Below, one piece after another: positions 34,571-43,786 of a stretch of 64,000 nt of DNA. Numbering within the stretch: the first letter of the stretch is position 1; each line of letters opens with the position of its first letter. The stretch lies in NCBI GenBank assembly GCA_039944535.1, contig JBDUYP010000013.1:1-64000 (forward strand), in the 5' to 3' direction. The notes under the pieces are model-generated. The model did no database searches and was not told where the DNA came from. It saw only the letters and a program-made list of their open reading frames with translations. The position numbers and the translations under genes are program-made. This DNA comes from JAMZMI01 sp039944535 (GTDB lineage: Bacteria; Bacteroidota; Bacteroidia; Cytophagales; Cyclobacteriaceae).

Positions 34571-35229
34571 GTCAATTTCAGCATTATTTTTTCTGCAATT
34601 GCACCCGACAAATAGATTGGTGTCTGATCTCCAATAGCGATTAAAACTGATCCGTCGAATTCAACTTTTTCTTTTACAGTTATCTTAGATCCTAACTTCA
34701 TTTTGATCTGATCCAGGTGGCGAAGCAGGGCGGGATTGCTGTCAGGTACATTGGTTACCATACCCACACTTCCGGTCTCCATTTCAGATAACGAATAGTT
34801 GATTTGAATTTTAATTTCTCCATCCTCATTTGGAATGGGATCTCCGTGCGGATCTACTGAGGGGTAGTCCAAAAACTCGTCCAGTTTTTTGATGAGCAGG
34901 GGAGACTTGATGTGTTCCAACTGTTCAGCAATGTCGTGAACTTCATCCCATTTAAATCCAAGTTTTTCTAAAAGAAAAACTTCCCACAGACGGTGCTTTC
35001 TGATTACACTTAGAGCAATCTTTTTTCCTGTATCAGAAATCTGAACGCCTTTATATTTTTTATATTCGATCACTCCTTTGTCGGAAAGCTTCCTCATCAT
35101 ATCACTTACTGATGCAGGCTTGGTGTTAAGATCCTCGGCAATTGCATTTGTAGAAACACCGCCCTCTGCCTGCTCGGCAAGGTGATAGATCGACTTTAGG
35201 TAGTTTTCTTCGGCTAAACTTAATTCCAT
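34567..35229 (-). CDS. DtxR/MntR-family iron-dependent repressor
   Basis: 220 residues, standard DtxR length with C-terminal FeoA/SH3-like domain. The winged helix has recognition region LNTKPASVSDMMRKLSDKG. The metal/dimer domain has HRLWEVFLLEKLG, HDIAEQLEH and VDPHGDPIP. It should repress when loaded with Fe(II) or Mn(II). It is the first gene of the four-gene Feo operon. A perfect 6-4-6 palindrome sits in its promoter, so it probably regulates the whole operon including itself. Confidence 0.93.
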   Translation of the reverse strand: MELSLAEENYLKSIYHLAEQAEGGVSTNAIAEDLNTKPASVSDMMRKLSDKGVIEYKKYKGVQISDTGKKIALSVIRKHRLWEVFLLEKLGFKWDEVHDIAEQLEHIKSPLLIKKLDEFLDYPSVDPHGDPIPNEDGEIKIQINYSLSEMETGSVGMVTNVPDSNPALLRHLDQIKMKLGSKITVKEKVEFDGSVLIAIGDQTPIYLSGAIAEKIMLKLT

Positions 35230-35237
35230 AACAATTT

Positions 35238-35245
35238 CAAAGCTA
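35238..35245 (-). promoter_or_regulatory. -7 box of the Feo operon promoter
   Basis: On the minus strand TAGCTTTG matches TAnnTTTG, nine bases before the ATG of the DtxR gene, so a very short leader is expected. The -33 position falls inside the DtxR-like palindrome. Confidence 0.5.
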
Positions 35246-35253
35246 AATATAAA

Positions 35254-35269
35254 TTTAGACTTATCTAAA
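35254..35269. promoter_or_regulatory. DtxR-like operator
   Basis: TTTAGA-CTTA-TCTAAA, a perfect inverted repeat resembling DtxR/MntR-type boxes, located between the -7 and -33 positions of the minus-strand promoter. Binding of the adjacent repressor would block the operon. Confidence 0.55.
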
Positions 35270-35342
35270 AATATTTTTCATTGCTAATTTTTCAGTATAA
35301 ATAACGTGTTATATTTCAGTGAGTTGGGGTGTAAGAGCTTAA

Positions 35343-36440
35343 TTAATCAAAAAGGTTGATAAATTTTTGTTCTTCGTTGCTCCATAGTGCTGTCGGTGAG
35401 TCCCACTTGGTTGTGTCTGTCAGTTTCTTGATGGCATATTCAGCATCGAATTCACCAATGTCAACAGCAATGCCACCACCTACCTCTTCTGCAGCACTCA
35501 TCCATGATGGGTTATGATGATACAGGTATGGCAGGCCAAAGGCAGCATATTCAAACATTTTGGTTGGGATGCGGTTTTGGTTGGTTGGTGTTGGCGTGTA
35601 TGAAATGATCCCCAGGTTTGACTCGCTAATTGCCTGCTCGATTTGGTGGTGCGGTATAGAGTCGGAATCTACGAATAGTTTAATTTTTGGGTTTACATTT
35701 CGTTGCTGTATGAGAAGGTTGTGTAGCGTTTTGTCTTGGCAGCTCCCTATGATTTTTAATTCTACGTTTGGGTAAAACTTTTCTATTTCTTCAAATATTT
35801 TGAGAGCATCAATGATCCCAGAATAATGAGAAATGGAACCACTAAAAAGTAGTTTGAGCGGTGCGTCTTTCTGCCACCTTATTGGCGTGTTATAACCATG
35901 AGGAAAAACTGTTTTGTTTTGAAGAACTGTGAGTCTTTTGCCTAGGTTTTTCATTTCGTATTGATAGGACTTTTCAGCCAATAGAAAATGATCGACAGCC
36001 CAAAATGTGAGTGTTTCAATCATGGCAATAACAGGAAGAAGAACCAGCTTGGTGATAGCTCCGTACTCTTGCTGATGCTTCACATTGAGCCGGTAGTTTT
36101 CTATCACATCATAGAATATTTTAAAGCCAAAGAATGGTTTCAGAAGTACCGCCAGTGGTAGTAGCTCTATAGCCGTGATGATCACAGTATCGGGCTTATG
36201 TTTTTGGATAAGGCGTGCGAGGTAAAATTGAGAGCCAAACCTTTTTAGGCTAATGCGCCCGAAGTTGCCGTTCTCACAAAATGAAATTTTGTTATTGCTT
36301 GATTTTTTTCCTGTTCCTTTTCCTAAAATGAATATTTCATATTTATTTGCCTTGGCTAAAGAACAAGCCAGTTTGCTGTAAAGACGAACATCGTCAACAG
36401 GCTTTAGTACAGACGCTATTAATATTTTTTTAAGATTCAC
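35343..36440 (-). CDS. GT4-type glycosyltransferase
   Basis: 365 residues from a GTG start (no better in-frame ATG). It has the GT-B layout: N-terminal Rossmann half (ILIASVLKPVDDVRLYSKLA) and C-terminal nucleotide-sugar half (LKLLFSGSISHYSGIIDAL, VELKIIGSC). The family 4 motif RIPTKMFEYAAFGLP contains the donor-binding Glu. No signal peptide; probably acts at the inner face of the membrane on polysaccharide or lipid-linked sugar. It is divergent from dapD with only 35 bases between, and no other sugar genes are nearby. Confidence 0.85.
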   Translation of the reverse strand: MNLKKILIASVLKPVDDVRLYSKLACSLAKANKYEIFILGKGTGKKSSNNKISFCENGNFGRISLKRFGSQFYLARLIQKHKPDTVIITAIELLPLAVLLKPFFGFKIFYDVIENYRLNVKHQQEYGAITKLVLLPVIAMIETLTFWAVDHFLLAEKSYQYEMKNLGKRLTVLQNKTVFPHGYNTPIRWQKDAPLKLLFSGSISHYSGIIDALKIFEEIEKFYPNVELKIIGSCQDKTLHNLLIQQRNVNPKIKLFVDSDSIPHHQIEQAISESNLGIISYTPTPTNQNRIPTKMFEYAAFGLPYLYHHNPSWMSAAEEVGGGIAVDIGEFDAEYAIKKLTDTTKWDSPTALWSNEEQKFINLFD

Positions 36441-36475
36441 TCTCGCATATTCCAGGGTGGAAAATACAAACCTAT

Positions 36476-37288
36476 ATGGATTTACAAAAAGTTATCGAGT
36501 CAGCTTGGGAAGATAGATCATTGATTCATGAAAAGGAAGTTGCAGTAGCAATCAAGACTTTGATCGATGATTTGGATATAGGCAAAAGAAGAATAGCCTC
36601 TCCGTCTGCAGATGGCTGGGTTGTGCATGAGTGGATGAAGAAAGCGGTGATTTTGTACTTTCCACTTATGAAGATGCAATTGATCGAGGTTGGGCCTTTT
36701 CAGTTTCATGACAAAATCAAGTTGAAATCAAACTATGATCAACTCGGGGTGAGGGTTGTTCCTCATGCCATTGCCCGATATGGTGCTTACATTTCGAGTG
36801 GAACTGTGCTGATGCCTTCTTATGTCAATATCGGGGCATATGTAGATGAGGGAACCATGGTGGATACCTGGGCTACCGTCGGTAGCTGTGCTCAGATCGG
36901 AAAAAATGTTCACCTAAGCGGAGGAGTAGGTATTGGAGGTGTTTTGGAGCCAGTTCAGGCTGCTCCGGTTATCATCGAAGATAATGCGTTCATAGGCTCC
37001 AGGTGTATCATTGTCGAAGGAGTAAGAATCGGGAAAGAAGCAGTTTTGGGTGCCAATGTCGTTTTGACGGGGAGTTCAAAAATAATTGACGTCACGGGAG
37101 ATGAGCCAGTTGAATATCGTGGTTACGTGCCGGAAAGGTCAGTGGTTATACCCGGAACGATCCCTAAGAAGTTTGCTGCCGGAGAATATCAGGTTCCTTG
37201 TGCCTTGATCATTGGTAAGAGAAAAGAGAGCACAGATAAAAAGACATCTCTTAATAGTGCTCTAAGAGAAAATAATGTAAGTGTCTAA
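36476..37288 (+). CDS. dapD: Tetrahydrodipicolinate N-succinyltransferase DapD
   Basis: 270 residues, the normal length. An N-terminal helical domain precedes a left-handed beta-helix of hexapeptide repeats (VNIGAYVDEGTMVDTWATVG, HLSGGVGIGGVLEP, FIGSRCIIVEG). The core VGSCAQIG is typical of DapD. It succinylates tetrahydrodipicolinate with succinyl-CoA in the DAP/lysine pathway, feeding peptidoglycan cross-links and lysine. lysA, the last enzyme of the same pathway, is two genes downstream, which strengthens the call. Confidence 0.97.
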   Translation: MDLQKVIESAWEDRSLIHEKEVAVAIKTLIDDLDIGKRRIASPSADGWVVHEWMKKAVILYFPLMKMQLIEVGPFQFHDKIKLKSNYDQLGVRVVPHAIARYGAYISSGTVLMPSYVNIGAYVDEGTMVDTWATVGSCAQIGKNVHLSGGVGIGGVLEPVQAAPVIIEDNAFIGSRCIIVEGVRIGKEAVLGANVVLTGSSKIIDVTGDEPVEYRGYVPERSVVIPGTIPKKFAAGEYQVPCALIIGKRKESTDKKTSLNSALRENNVSV

Positions 37289-37359
37289 TAATTCTTAGAT
37301 TTTCTTGCGTTTCATCCCTATTAAACCTGAAATTGATGCGAATTTTATAAAAGCGGGTC

Positions 37360-37367
37360 TATCTTTG
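37360..37367 (+). promoter_or_regulatory. -7 box before the TPR lipoprotein / lysA pair
   Basis: TATCTTTG (TAnnTTTG) 20 bases before the ATG at 37388. A TTG at 37333 is at a longer than usual distance (24 bases). Confidence 0.45.
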
Positions 37368-37387
37368 CCCACTTAAAATTTTTATAA

Positions 37388-37987
37388 ATGAAGCATATAA
37401 GCATTGGTTTAGTTGTAGCTACACTTTTACTAGTTATTGGTTGCAACAGTGGGGGGTCAGAAAAAGGTGACGGCCTATTTGCAAGTGGTAAATATCAAGA
37501 AGCCATAGCCGCATATAACTCTTATCTAGAGTCCAATTCCAGTAATGTGAAAACGCTTTATAATAGAGGTAGAGCATATCAGGAGCTTGGAAAATACGAT
37601 GAAGCCGAAGCGGATTTTCTGGCAGTAATCAAGTCCGATGAGCAGAATGTAAATGCACGATTAAGCTTATCTAAGTTGTATTATGGTAAAGAATTGTACA
37701 ACAAAGCAGTGTTGAGAGCTGAAGAGGCTATTGAGATTAACGAGGGGTCTGCTCAGGCTCATTTTCTTGTAGCAAGAGCCAAGCACCAGTTGGGATATGT
37801 AGATGGTGCTTTGGAATCTTACAGTACCGCTATTCACCTCGATAGTGATTTTGGTGAAGCATATCTGTATCGTGGTGCACTGAAAATCCACCAGGGCAAA
37901 AACAGAGGGGCTTGCGAAGATTTTAGGAAAGCAGAGGCCCTTGAAGTGAAGGAAGCCAAATCCATTATTACAAAATACTGCAAGTAA
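37388..37987 (+). CDS. TPR lipoprotein
   Basis: 199 residues. The lipoprotein signal has lipobox LVIGC (Cys19), then four to five TPR units (YQEAIAAYNSYLESNSSNV, AYQELGKYDEAEADF, AHFLVARAKHQLGYVDGALESY, AYLYRGALKIHQGKN) with a C-terminal Cys. It is anchored in the membrane and likely acts as a protein-protein scaffold. It lies between dapD and lysA, five bases before lysA and probably in one transcript with it. A role in peptidoglycan or DAP metabolism is only suggested by position. Confidence 0.85.
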   Translation: MKHISIGLVVATLLLVIGCNSGGSEKGDGLFASGKYQEAIAAYNSYLESNSSNVKTLYNRGRAYQELGKYDEAEADFLAVIKSDEQNVNARLSLSKLYYGKELYNKAVLRAEEAIEINEGSAQAHFLVARAKHQLGYVDGALESYSTAIHLDSDFGEAYLYRGALKIHQGKNRGACEDFRKAEALEVKEAKSIITKYCK

Positions 37988-37992
37988 ACGAG

Positions 37993-39141
37993 GTGAAAAA
38001 TCTTCTGAATTCGTTTTCCAAGCTGGAAACACCCTTCTATTACTACGACCTTGAGTTGCTAAGAGAGACCTTGAAAACGGTTCAGAAAGCAAATGCTGAG
38101 GGGTATCATATCCATTATGCCTTGAAAGCCAATGTGAACCCCAGAATCCTTGATACAATCAGAGAGTTTGGGCTGGGGATAGATTGTGTGAGCGGAGGTG
38201 AAATTCAGATCGCGTTAGACAATGGATTTACTCCTAATCAAATTGTACTCGCCGGAGTAGGGAAGACGGACAAAGAAATTGCCTTTGCCCTTGAGAAGGA
38301 CATCTTTTCGTTCAATGTGGAATCAATAGCTGAGCTAGAAGTTATCAATGAGATAGCAGGTAAACTCGATAAAGTTGCGCGAATTTCCATGCGCATAAAT
38401 CCGGAAATAGAAGCTGGAACGCATAAGTACATCACAACTGGAACTAAGGAAAACAAGTTTGGAGTTTCCAGAAGTGAGCTTTTTGATTCGCTTGAATTCA
38501 TCAGGTCGTGCAGCAACGTAGAATTCATAGGTCTGCATTATCACATAGGGTCTCAAATCACCGATTTGACCAAATTTAAAGCTCTGGCAAACCGTGTAAA
38601 TGATATTCAGTCCATGCTGGTCGAAAAGGGCTTTGAGCTGCCGGTGCTTAATTTGGGTGGTGGACTCGGGATTGATTATGAAAATCCGGATACCAATGCC
38701 ATTCCTGATTTTGAAAGGTATTTCAAAATCTTCAATGAACAGCTTGAAGTGTTACCGGGGCAGGAAGTTCATTTTGAATTGGGCAGATCAATAGTTGGTC
38801 AGTGCGGAACGCTGATGAGCAGGGTGCTATATATGAAAGAAGGAGGTCATACGAAATTTGCAATTCTTGATGCAGGAATGACAGAACTCATGAGACCCGC
38901 CCTTTACCAGGCTGTTCACAAACTTCAGAATATCTCGAGTGATCAGCCAGAAGAAGAGTATGATGTAGTAGGGCCAATATGTGAGTCTTCAGATTTTTTC
39001 GGTAAAAAAACCAAACTCCCCAGAACCAAAAGAGGGGATATGATTGCAATCAGATCTGCCGGTGCTTACGGAGAAACGATGCGTAGCAACTACAATGGTC
39101 GAGAATTTGCAGAATCGTACTATTCTGACGATTTAGGCTAA
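37993..39141 (+). CDS. lysA: Diaminopimelate decarboxylase LysA
   Basis: 382 residues from a GTG start five bases after the TPR gene. Fold III PLP decarboxylase: the Schiff-base Lys45 is in YALKANVNPR, the phosphate-binding loop is LGGGLGIDY, then FELGRSIVGQCG and the active-site CESSDFFGK. It converts meso-diaminopimelate to lysine. The 3' end overlaps the convergent nhaC gene by nine bases. Confidence 0.97.
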   Translation: MKNLLNSFSKLETPFYYYDLELLRETLKTVQKANAEGYHIHYALKANVNPRILDTIREFGLGIDCVSGGEIQIALDNGFTPNQIVLAGVGKTDKEIAFALEKDIFSFNVESIAELEVINEIAGKLDKVARISMRINPEIEAGTHKYITTGTKENKFGVSRSELFDSLEFIRSCSNVEFIGLHYHIGSQITDLTKFKALANRVNDIQSMLVEKGFELPVLNLGGGLGIDYENPDTNAIPDFERYFKIFNEQLEVLPGQEVHFELGRSIVGQCGTLMSRVLYMKEGGHTKFAILDAGMTELMRPALYQAVHKLQNISSDQPEEEYDVVGPICESSDFFGKKTKLPRTKRGDMIAIRSAGAYGETMRSNYNGREFAESYYSDDLG

Positions 39142-40545
39142 TAAAAACCCAAATATCAGATACAAAATCACGGATAGTCCACCCGTAACAAGTGCGTATG
39201 GCAATTGGGTCTTTACGTGATCCACATGATCCACTTTGGCAGCCATTGAAGAAATCAGGGTCGTGTCAGAAATAGGTGAGCAGTGATCTCCAAAAACACC
39301 GCCTCCCAACACGGCTGCTAGTGTTAAGTGAACATTCAATCCCAGGTTTTGCGATAGTGGAATGGCGATAGCAATCATAATAGCAAATGTGCCCCATGAT
39401 GTCCCCGTGGCAAACGCAATGAAGCAACTCGTGATGAAGATTACTGCTGGCGCCAGACCGGGATGCAACCAACTCTCAGTTACTGAGGCTACATAGGTTC
39501 CTGTACCTAGTTCCTTACACAGACTGCCCAGAGCAAAGGCTAGCACCATCAAGATGGCCATGGAAAGCATTTCTTTCATGCCTTCTATAGATTGGTTAAA
39601 AAACGAACTGAGGTTGACAAGTTTTTGTGATCCAAATAATATCGCCGCTGTGATGAGGCCGGCGCATATTGCATACAGCACACTCGCTGACCCTGATGCA
39701 TTTCCTATGTAATACCAGATTTTATCGCCAAATGACCCTTCAAATGCAGCATCATAACCCGTAAATAGCAAGAAACAGGGCATTGATAAAACCATTATAC
39801 CCAGAGGCAAAATCATGTTGATTGATTTGCCCTCTTTTACCACTTCTGCTTCATCCTCTTCTACATGATCCACAGGATCAAATGATTTCATCGGGCCGTA
39901 GCTTTTGTTGGTAATTGCGACATAGAAGACTGCAGCCAAAGTAAGTATTGGGTAGAAATTGAAAGGGATGGAATAGAGTAGGGTTTGAAAAGGCGGTAGG
40001 GTCTCATAAGCAACCAGAAGCCCCATGATGTAGGCTCCCCACGCGTTAATAGGAAAGAGAATGCAAGACGGGGCGCTACTAGAATCAGCGATATAGGCCA
40101 GCTTTACATTTGATATACCAAATTTCTTGTATAATGACTGAAAGACAGTTCCTACGGTGAGGATGGATATGTTTGATTCAATGAAAATGAGAAAACCTGT
40201 AAGTGCGGAGAAAACCTGAAGACGTGCTTTTGGATTGCTTGATTTTTCTATTTTCTTCCTGATCTGAGTCACGAAACCATCTATACCACCGGCATTTTTA
40301 ATGAGATGGATCAGTGAACCGATCAGCAGTGTGAATGCAATGGTTCTGGTGTTACCGGCGCTCTCAAAAACACCAATCAGCGAATTGATTGTCATGAGGA
40401 TTCCGTCGAGGGGATTCCAGTCTGCCAATATCAACCAACCAAGCAAAAGTCCCAGGAGTAGGGAAGGAATGACTTGTTTGGTTTTGATGGCCAGGATAAT
40501 GGCGAGTATAGGAGGTATAATGGTTAGGAAACCTAAATCATTCAT
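39133..40545 (-). CDS. nhaC: NhaC-family Na+/H+ antiporter
   Basis: 470 residues with about eleven to twelve transmembrane helices. NhaC-type features include the N-terminal PSLLLGLLLGWLIL, IAFTLLIGSLIHLIKNAGG, and the paired ion-path segments FATGTSWGTFAIMIAIAIPL and GGGVFGDHCSPISDTTLISS. It exchanges Na+ for H+ (or an amine) across the inner membrane. Its start is overlapped by the stop of the DUF4136 lipoprotein gene (ATGA), so the two are coupled. Its 3' end overlaps convergent lysA. Confidence 0.92.
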   Translation of the reverse strand: MNDLGFLTIIPPILAIILAIKTKQVIPSLLLGLLLGWLILADWNPLDGILMTINSLIGVFESAGNTRTIAFTLLIGSLIHLIKNAGGIDGFVTQIRKKIEKSSNPKARLQVFSALTGFLIFIESNISILTVGTVFQSLYKKFGISNVKLAYIADSSSAPSCILFPINAWGAYIMGLLVAYETLPPFQTLLYSIPFNFYPILTLAAVFYVAITNKSYGPMKSFDPVDHVEEDEAEVVKEGKSINMILPLGIMVLSMPCFLLFTGYDAAFEGSFGDKIWYYIGNASGSASVLYAICAGLITAAILFGSQKLVNLSSFFNQSIEGMKEMLSMAILMVLAFALGSLCKELGTGTYVASVTESWLHPGLAPAVIFITSCFIAFATGTSWGTFAIMIAIAIPLSQNLGLNVHLTLAAVLGGGVFGDHCSPISDTTLISSMAAKVDHVDHVKTQLPYALVTGGLSVILYLIFGFLLA

Positions 40546-41090
40546 TCGTTTTCAATTAAAGAAGGATCCGGCTTGTTTTGACCGGCTGTGTATAAGTATG
40601 TGTCAAAAATGCGGCTCACGGCTTCATTGATGAGTTCTGCTTGTGCGGATTTTTTATCGTATTGACTCAGGTCAATGCTGGCTTGCCAGATCACTTTGCG
40701 TGATTTGACATCATTAAGCTCTATCAGCAGCACTGCTTCCAAAATTGTGCGGACGGTAAAAGAGGGGTTATAGTAGGTTCCGTAGTACCCAGATGAGTTG
40801 CTGGATGTTTTAGATACCTGCTTGGCGATGATTTCATACCGGGCGATCAGGTCTGGATTAGTATTGGATTTGTTATACGCCCTACGCAGCATTTGAGCAT
40901 CAATAGCTCGCTCAATATTCGCTTTGATCGCATGCCCTTCGTCAGACATTTGTGCCTCGTTGTTTTTGGTGTTTACAGTTGCGAAGGCAGTGTATTTCTC
41001 GAAGGCAGCCTCTTCATTTACAAAGTTTACAACCTTCGGGTTGCATTGACTTAAAAGCAGAATTGCGGATAGCAGCAGCCATTGTTTCAT
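40542..41090 (-). CDS. DUF4136-type lipoprotein
   Basis: 182 residues. The lipobox is LLSQC (Cys16). The body fits DUF4136: an early FEKYTAFA strand, IKANIERAIDAQMLRRAYNK helix, Gly/Tyr-rich SSGYYGTYYN loop and LIELNDVKSRKVIWQASID. It is a small periplasm-facing lipoprotein of unknown function, common in Bacteroidota. It is upstream of and translationally coupled to nhaC. Confidence 0.82.
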   Translation of the reverse strand: MKQWLLLSAILLLSQCNPKVVNFVNEEAAFEKYTAFATVNTKNNEAQMSDEGHAIKANIERAIDAQMLRRAYNKSNTNPDLIARYEIIAKQVSKTSSNSSGYYGTYYNPSFTVRTILEAVLLIELNDVKSRKVIWQASIDLSQYDKKSAQAELINEAVSRIFDTYLYTAGQNKPDPSLIENE

Positions 41091-41121
41091 GATGGCTAAA
41101 GATAAGATATTGATACAACTT

Positions 41122-41322
41122 TTAGCTCTGAAGTTTCATTCCTCTTGCGGTATTTAGAGAGGATAAAATCTTGTCAATGAGTTTTTGAGAATTTTCAGAA
41201 AATTCATACAAAATATCAAAGCGATCGCTGTTCCTGCTAGAGGAAAGCAGGTTGTTATATTCCTGCTGGTTCCCCTTTTCATAAGCGTCTTTATCGGGAT
41301 TGTACCAAATAATTTGCGTCAT
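41122..41322 (-). CDS. Small conserved-looking protein, unknown function
   Basis: 66 residues with an ATG start. It begins MTQIIWYNPDKDAYEKGNQQ and ends in a basic stretch (RGMKLQS). No signal peptide, no membrane segment, no known motif. Residue usage looks coding, and short Bacteroidota proteins beginning with a similar IWYNP segment exist to my recollection, but I cannot check. It lies 31 bases upstream of the DUF4136 gene on the same strand, possibly in one operon. Confidence 0.6.
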   Translation of the reverse strand: MTQIIWYNPDKDAYEKGNQQEYNNLLSSSRNSDRFDILYEFSENSQKLIDKILSSLNTARGMKLQS

Positions 41323-41465
41323 TGTGCTAGCGGCTTCAAATGCTGGGTATGCGGGTACATACGCCTTTACAAGCTAAAGTAACCAAATATTGCCAAATTT
41401 TGGTAAAGGTTATGGTCACATTTGTTCAAATATAGAACGGTCAGGAGTATATTCTTCAATGGTTT

Positions 41466-42314
41466 TTGCGCAGGATAAGTCCTGTTCTCTGTTTTTTTCT
41501 TAAATTCATTTTTGATTCCAAGCGCCTAAAAGTGTCATTACTTCCTACGTTCCTTTATCTCGTATTCAATCTATTTTTTGGACAATCTCCAGGGAGTACT
41601 AACATCGCAGGGGTTTATCAAGGCAGGCCTATTTTCATTCAAAATGCTTATGACCCTGTTAATCGAGATTTTTGCATCGAAAAAATCAGTGTGAATGGCC
41701 GGGATATGGTGTTTAACCGAAAGGCGAGCGCTGTTAAGGTGGATTTCAAAGGGGTAGATATGTATGCTCCGGTTGCATTGAAAATCATTCATAAAGACAG
41801 CTGCAGTCCAATAGTAATCAACCCCGATGCGATTTTTTATCACAGTATCTTTTCATTCAGTGAAATCATCACCACTGACTCTACACTCACTTGGAAAACA
41901 CTGGGAGAGAAGGAAAGCGGGCTTTTTGTAGTTGAAAAAATTGACATGGGCCTCTGGCAGGAAGAAGCGACCATAGAAGCCTCCGGACGTTTTGAAGGTG
42001 AGACTTACACGCATTACCCTAAAATAAAGGAGGGGTCAAATAAGTTTAGAATTAAATATGTACTTCCTAATGGAAAGCACCTTTATTCCAGAGAGATAGA
42101 CCTTCATTTTTATCCGAAACCGGTGACATTCACCCCATTGAAAACAAGTAAGATGCTTTATTTCTCCCGCTCTGCTACTTTCATAATTTATGATGCAGGA
42201 AACAACGTAGTAATGGAAGGCAGTGGAAAAGAAACGGACGTAAGCCATTTACCAACAGGCAGCTATGTCATTTACTTCAACGAAGATGATCCAGGGCTAT
42301 TTGTTAAACAATAG
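41466..42314 (+). CDS. Exported protein of unknown function
   Basis: 282 residues if started at the TTG at 41466. No ATG exists before the hydrophobic segment LLPTFLYLVFNLFFGQ, which looks like a signal peptide ending at FGQ, so the exact start is uncertain. The body is beta-rich (VYQGRPIFIQNAYD, FCIEKISVNGRD) and ends with a possible beta-sandwich module (ATFIIYDAGNNVVMEG, LPTGSYVIYFNED) that resembles the terminal strands of surface proteins. It is not a clear T9SS domain. Single gene. Confidence 0.65.
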   Translation: MRRISPVLCFFLKFIFDSKRLKVSLLPTFLYLVFNLFFGQSPGSTNIAGVYQGRPIFIQNAYDPVNRDFCIEKISVNGRDMVFNRKASAVKVDFKGVDMYAPVALKIIHKDSCSPIVINPDAIFYHSIFSFSEIITTDSTLTWKTLGEKESGLFVVEKIDMGLWQEEATIEASGRFEGETYTHYPKIKEGSNKFRIKYVLPNGKHLYSREIDLHFYPKPVTFTPLKTSKMLYFSRSATFIIYDAGNNVVMEGSGKETDVSHLPTGSYVIYFNEDDPGLFVKQ

Positions 42315-42323
42315 GCCCCTCGG

Positions 42324-43712
42324 TTAGATCAATGATATTCCGAAAAAGTTGTTGAGCAACACCAATACGAAAAGCACTGCTAACACTGCCGGACAGAGGT
42401 AAGAAATTAAGAAACTGATCCCTTTCTTTACAAAGCTCTGATGATAACCCTCAAACCCTAAGGCGATTTCTTCATGCAGGTTGTGTTTTTTCCATACATA
42501 AGCTGCGAATGTAACAATGAGGAACCCACCCAGCAATAGCATGATATCAGCTAATCCAGCAGCCAAAGATAAAAAGTCACTGGATCCGGGTATTTTAAAA
42601 GAAGTTCCGAAAAAGTCCGAAGCTCCATTGGCCAGCAAAGATGGAATACCAGCAATAAAAATAACTACTGCAACCAGAATCACTGCTGGCTTGCGTTTAA
42701 ATCCTAATTCATCTACCACATAAGAGACCGGTACTTCGAGGAGAGAAACAGTAGAAGTCAGAGCTGCAAAAGACAGCAATAGAAAGAAGAATGCGCCGAT
42801 AAATGCACCCAGACCAGAACCCAATGTTTGGAAAACACCCGGCAGAGTTACGAATATCAACCCTGGTCCGGCCTGGCTTGATTGAACCTGGCTCATATCG
42901 CCTCCGTTGTTGTAGGCCACCAGAGGAAAAATCATCAGACCCGCGATAAACGCTATCCCCACATCGGCAAGGGTGATGAAAGCCGATGAGGTGATGATGT
43001 TGTCATTTTTAGAAAGATAACTTCCGTATGTTATCAGTGCGCCCATTCCAAGTGAGAGGGAGAAAAACGCCTGTCTAAGTGCCCCGCCGATCGTTCCAAT
43101 ACCGATAGCGTCAAACTTTGGCACCAGATAAAACTCAACTCCCGCCATGGCATGTGGTAGGGTAAAGGAATACCCAACAAGTAAGAGAATCATGACGATG
43201 AGAGAGGGCATCAACACTTTTGCCAGCTTTTCAATGCCACCTGACACTCCTTTAGAAACGAAGAAAGCCGTGAAGAACATGAATATTATAGAATAGAGAC
43301 CCACACGCACCCAATCGGAGGTGAAGGCTCCAAAGTTTTGGCTTACGGCGAAATTGCCTTGTGCCATTTCGATAAAATACCCAAATGCCCATCCGGCAAT
43401 TACATTGTAAAAGGATAGGATAAGAACCCCGGCCAACAATCCGAGCATTCCGAGAAATCGCCATTTCTTAAAACCAAGCTTGATGAAAGCTCCAATAGGG
43501 TTTTTCTGTGTTTTTCTTCCAATGGCTACCTCTGTAACCATGACAGGAAAACAAAGTAGGAAACAGAAAACAAGATACATGGCCACAAATGCGGCTCCTC
43601 CACCCAGTCCGACTTCAAAAGGGAATTTCCAAATGTTACCCAATCCAACTGCTGAACCAGCTGCCGCCAGTATAAAGCCTAACCTGTTTGAAAATGATCC
43701 TCTTGTCGCCAT
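42324..43712 (-). CDS. NSS-family Na+-dependent transporter
   Basis: 462 residues with ~11-12 transmembrane helices. The neurotransmitter:sodium symporter (LeuT fold) hallmark is present at the N-terminus: RLGFILAAAGSAVGLGNIW, then GGGAAFVAMYLVF and VTEVAIGRKTQKNPIGAF. Unwound helix 6-type sequence (QAFFSLSLGMGALITYGSYL) binds the substrate. It likely imports an amino acid with Na+. It is monocistronic with a -7 box 22 bases upstream. Confidence 0.93.
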   Translation of the reverse strand: MATRGSFSNRLGFILAAAGSAVGLGNIWKFPFEVGLGGGAAFVAMYLVFCFLLCFPVMVTEVAIGRKTQKNPIGAFIKLGFKKWRFLGMLGLLAGVLILSFYNVIAGWAFGYFIEMAQGNFAVSQNFGAFTSDWVRVGLYSIIFMFFTAFFVSKGVSGGIEKLAKVLMPSLIVMILLLVGYSFTLPHAMAGVEFYLVPKFDAIGIGTIGGALRQAFFSLSLGMGALITYGSYLSKNDNIITSSAFITLADVGIAFIAGLMIFPLVAYNNGGDMSQVQSSQAGPGLIFVTLPGVFQTLGSGLGAFIGAFFFLLLSFAALTSTVSLLEVPVSYVVDELGFKRKPAVILVAVVIFIAGIPSLLANGASDFFGTSFKIPGSSDFLSLAAGLADIMLLLGGFLIVTFAAYVWKKHNLHEEIALGFEGYHQSFVKKGISFLISYLCPAVLAVLFVLVLLNNFFGISLI

Positions 43713-43733
43713 ATTTTGAAAAAATTAAAGTTT

Positions 43734-43741
43734 CAAATATA
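43734..43741 (-). promoter_or_regulatory. -7 box of the NSS transporter gene
   Basis: TATATTTG on the minus strand (TAnnTTTG), 21 bases before the ATG. No clear -33 TTG at the expected distance. Confidence 0.45.
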
Positions 43742-43786
43742 GCAAAACACCTCTAAGTCTCGTGCTTTTATTTATGCGAGCGGAGG

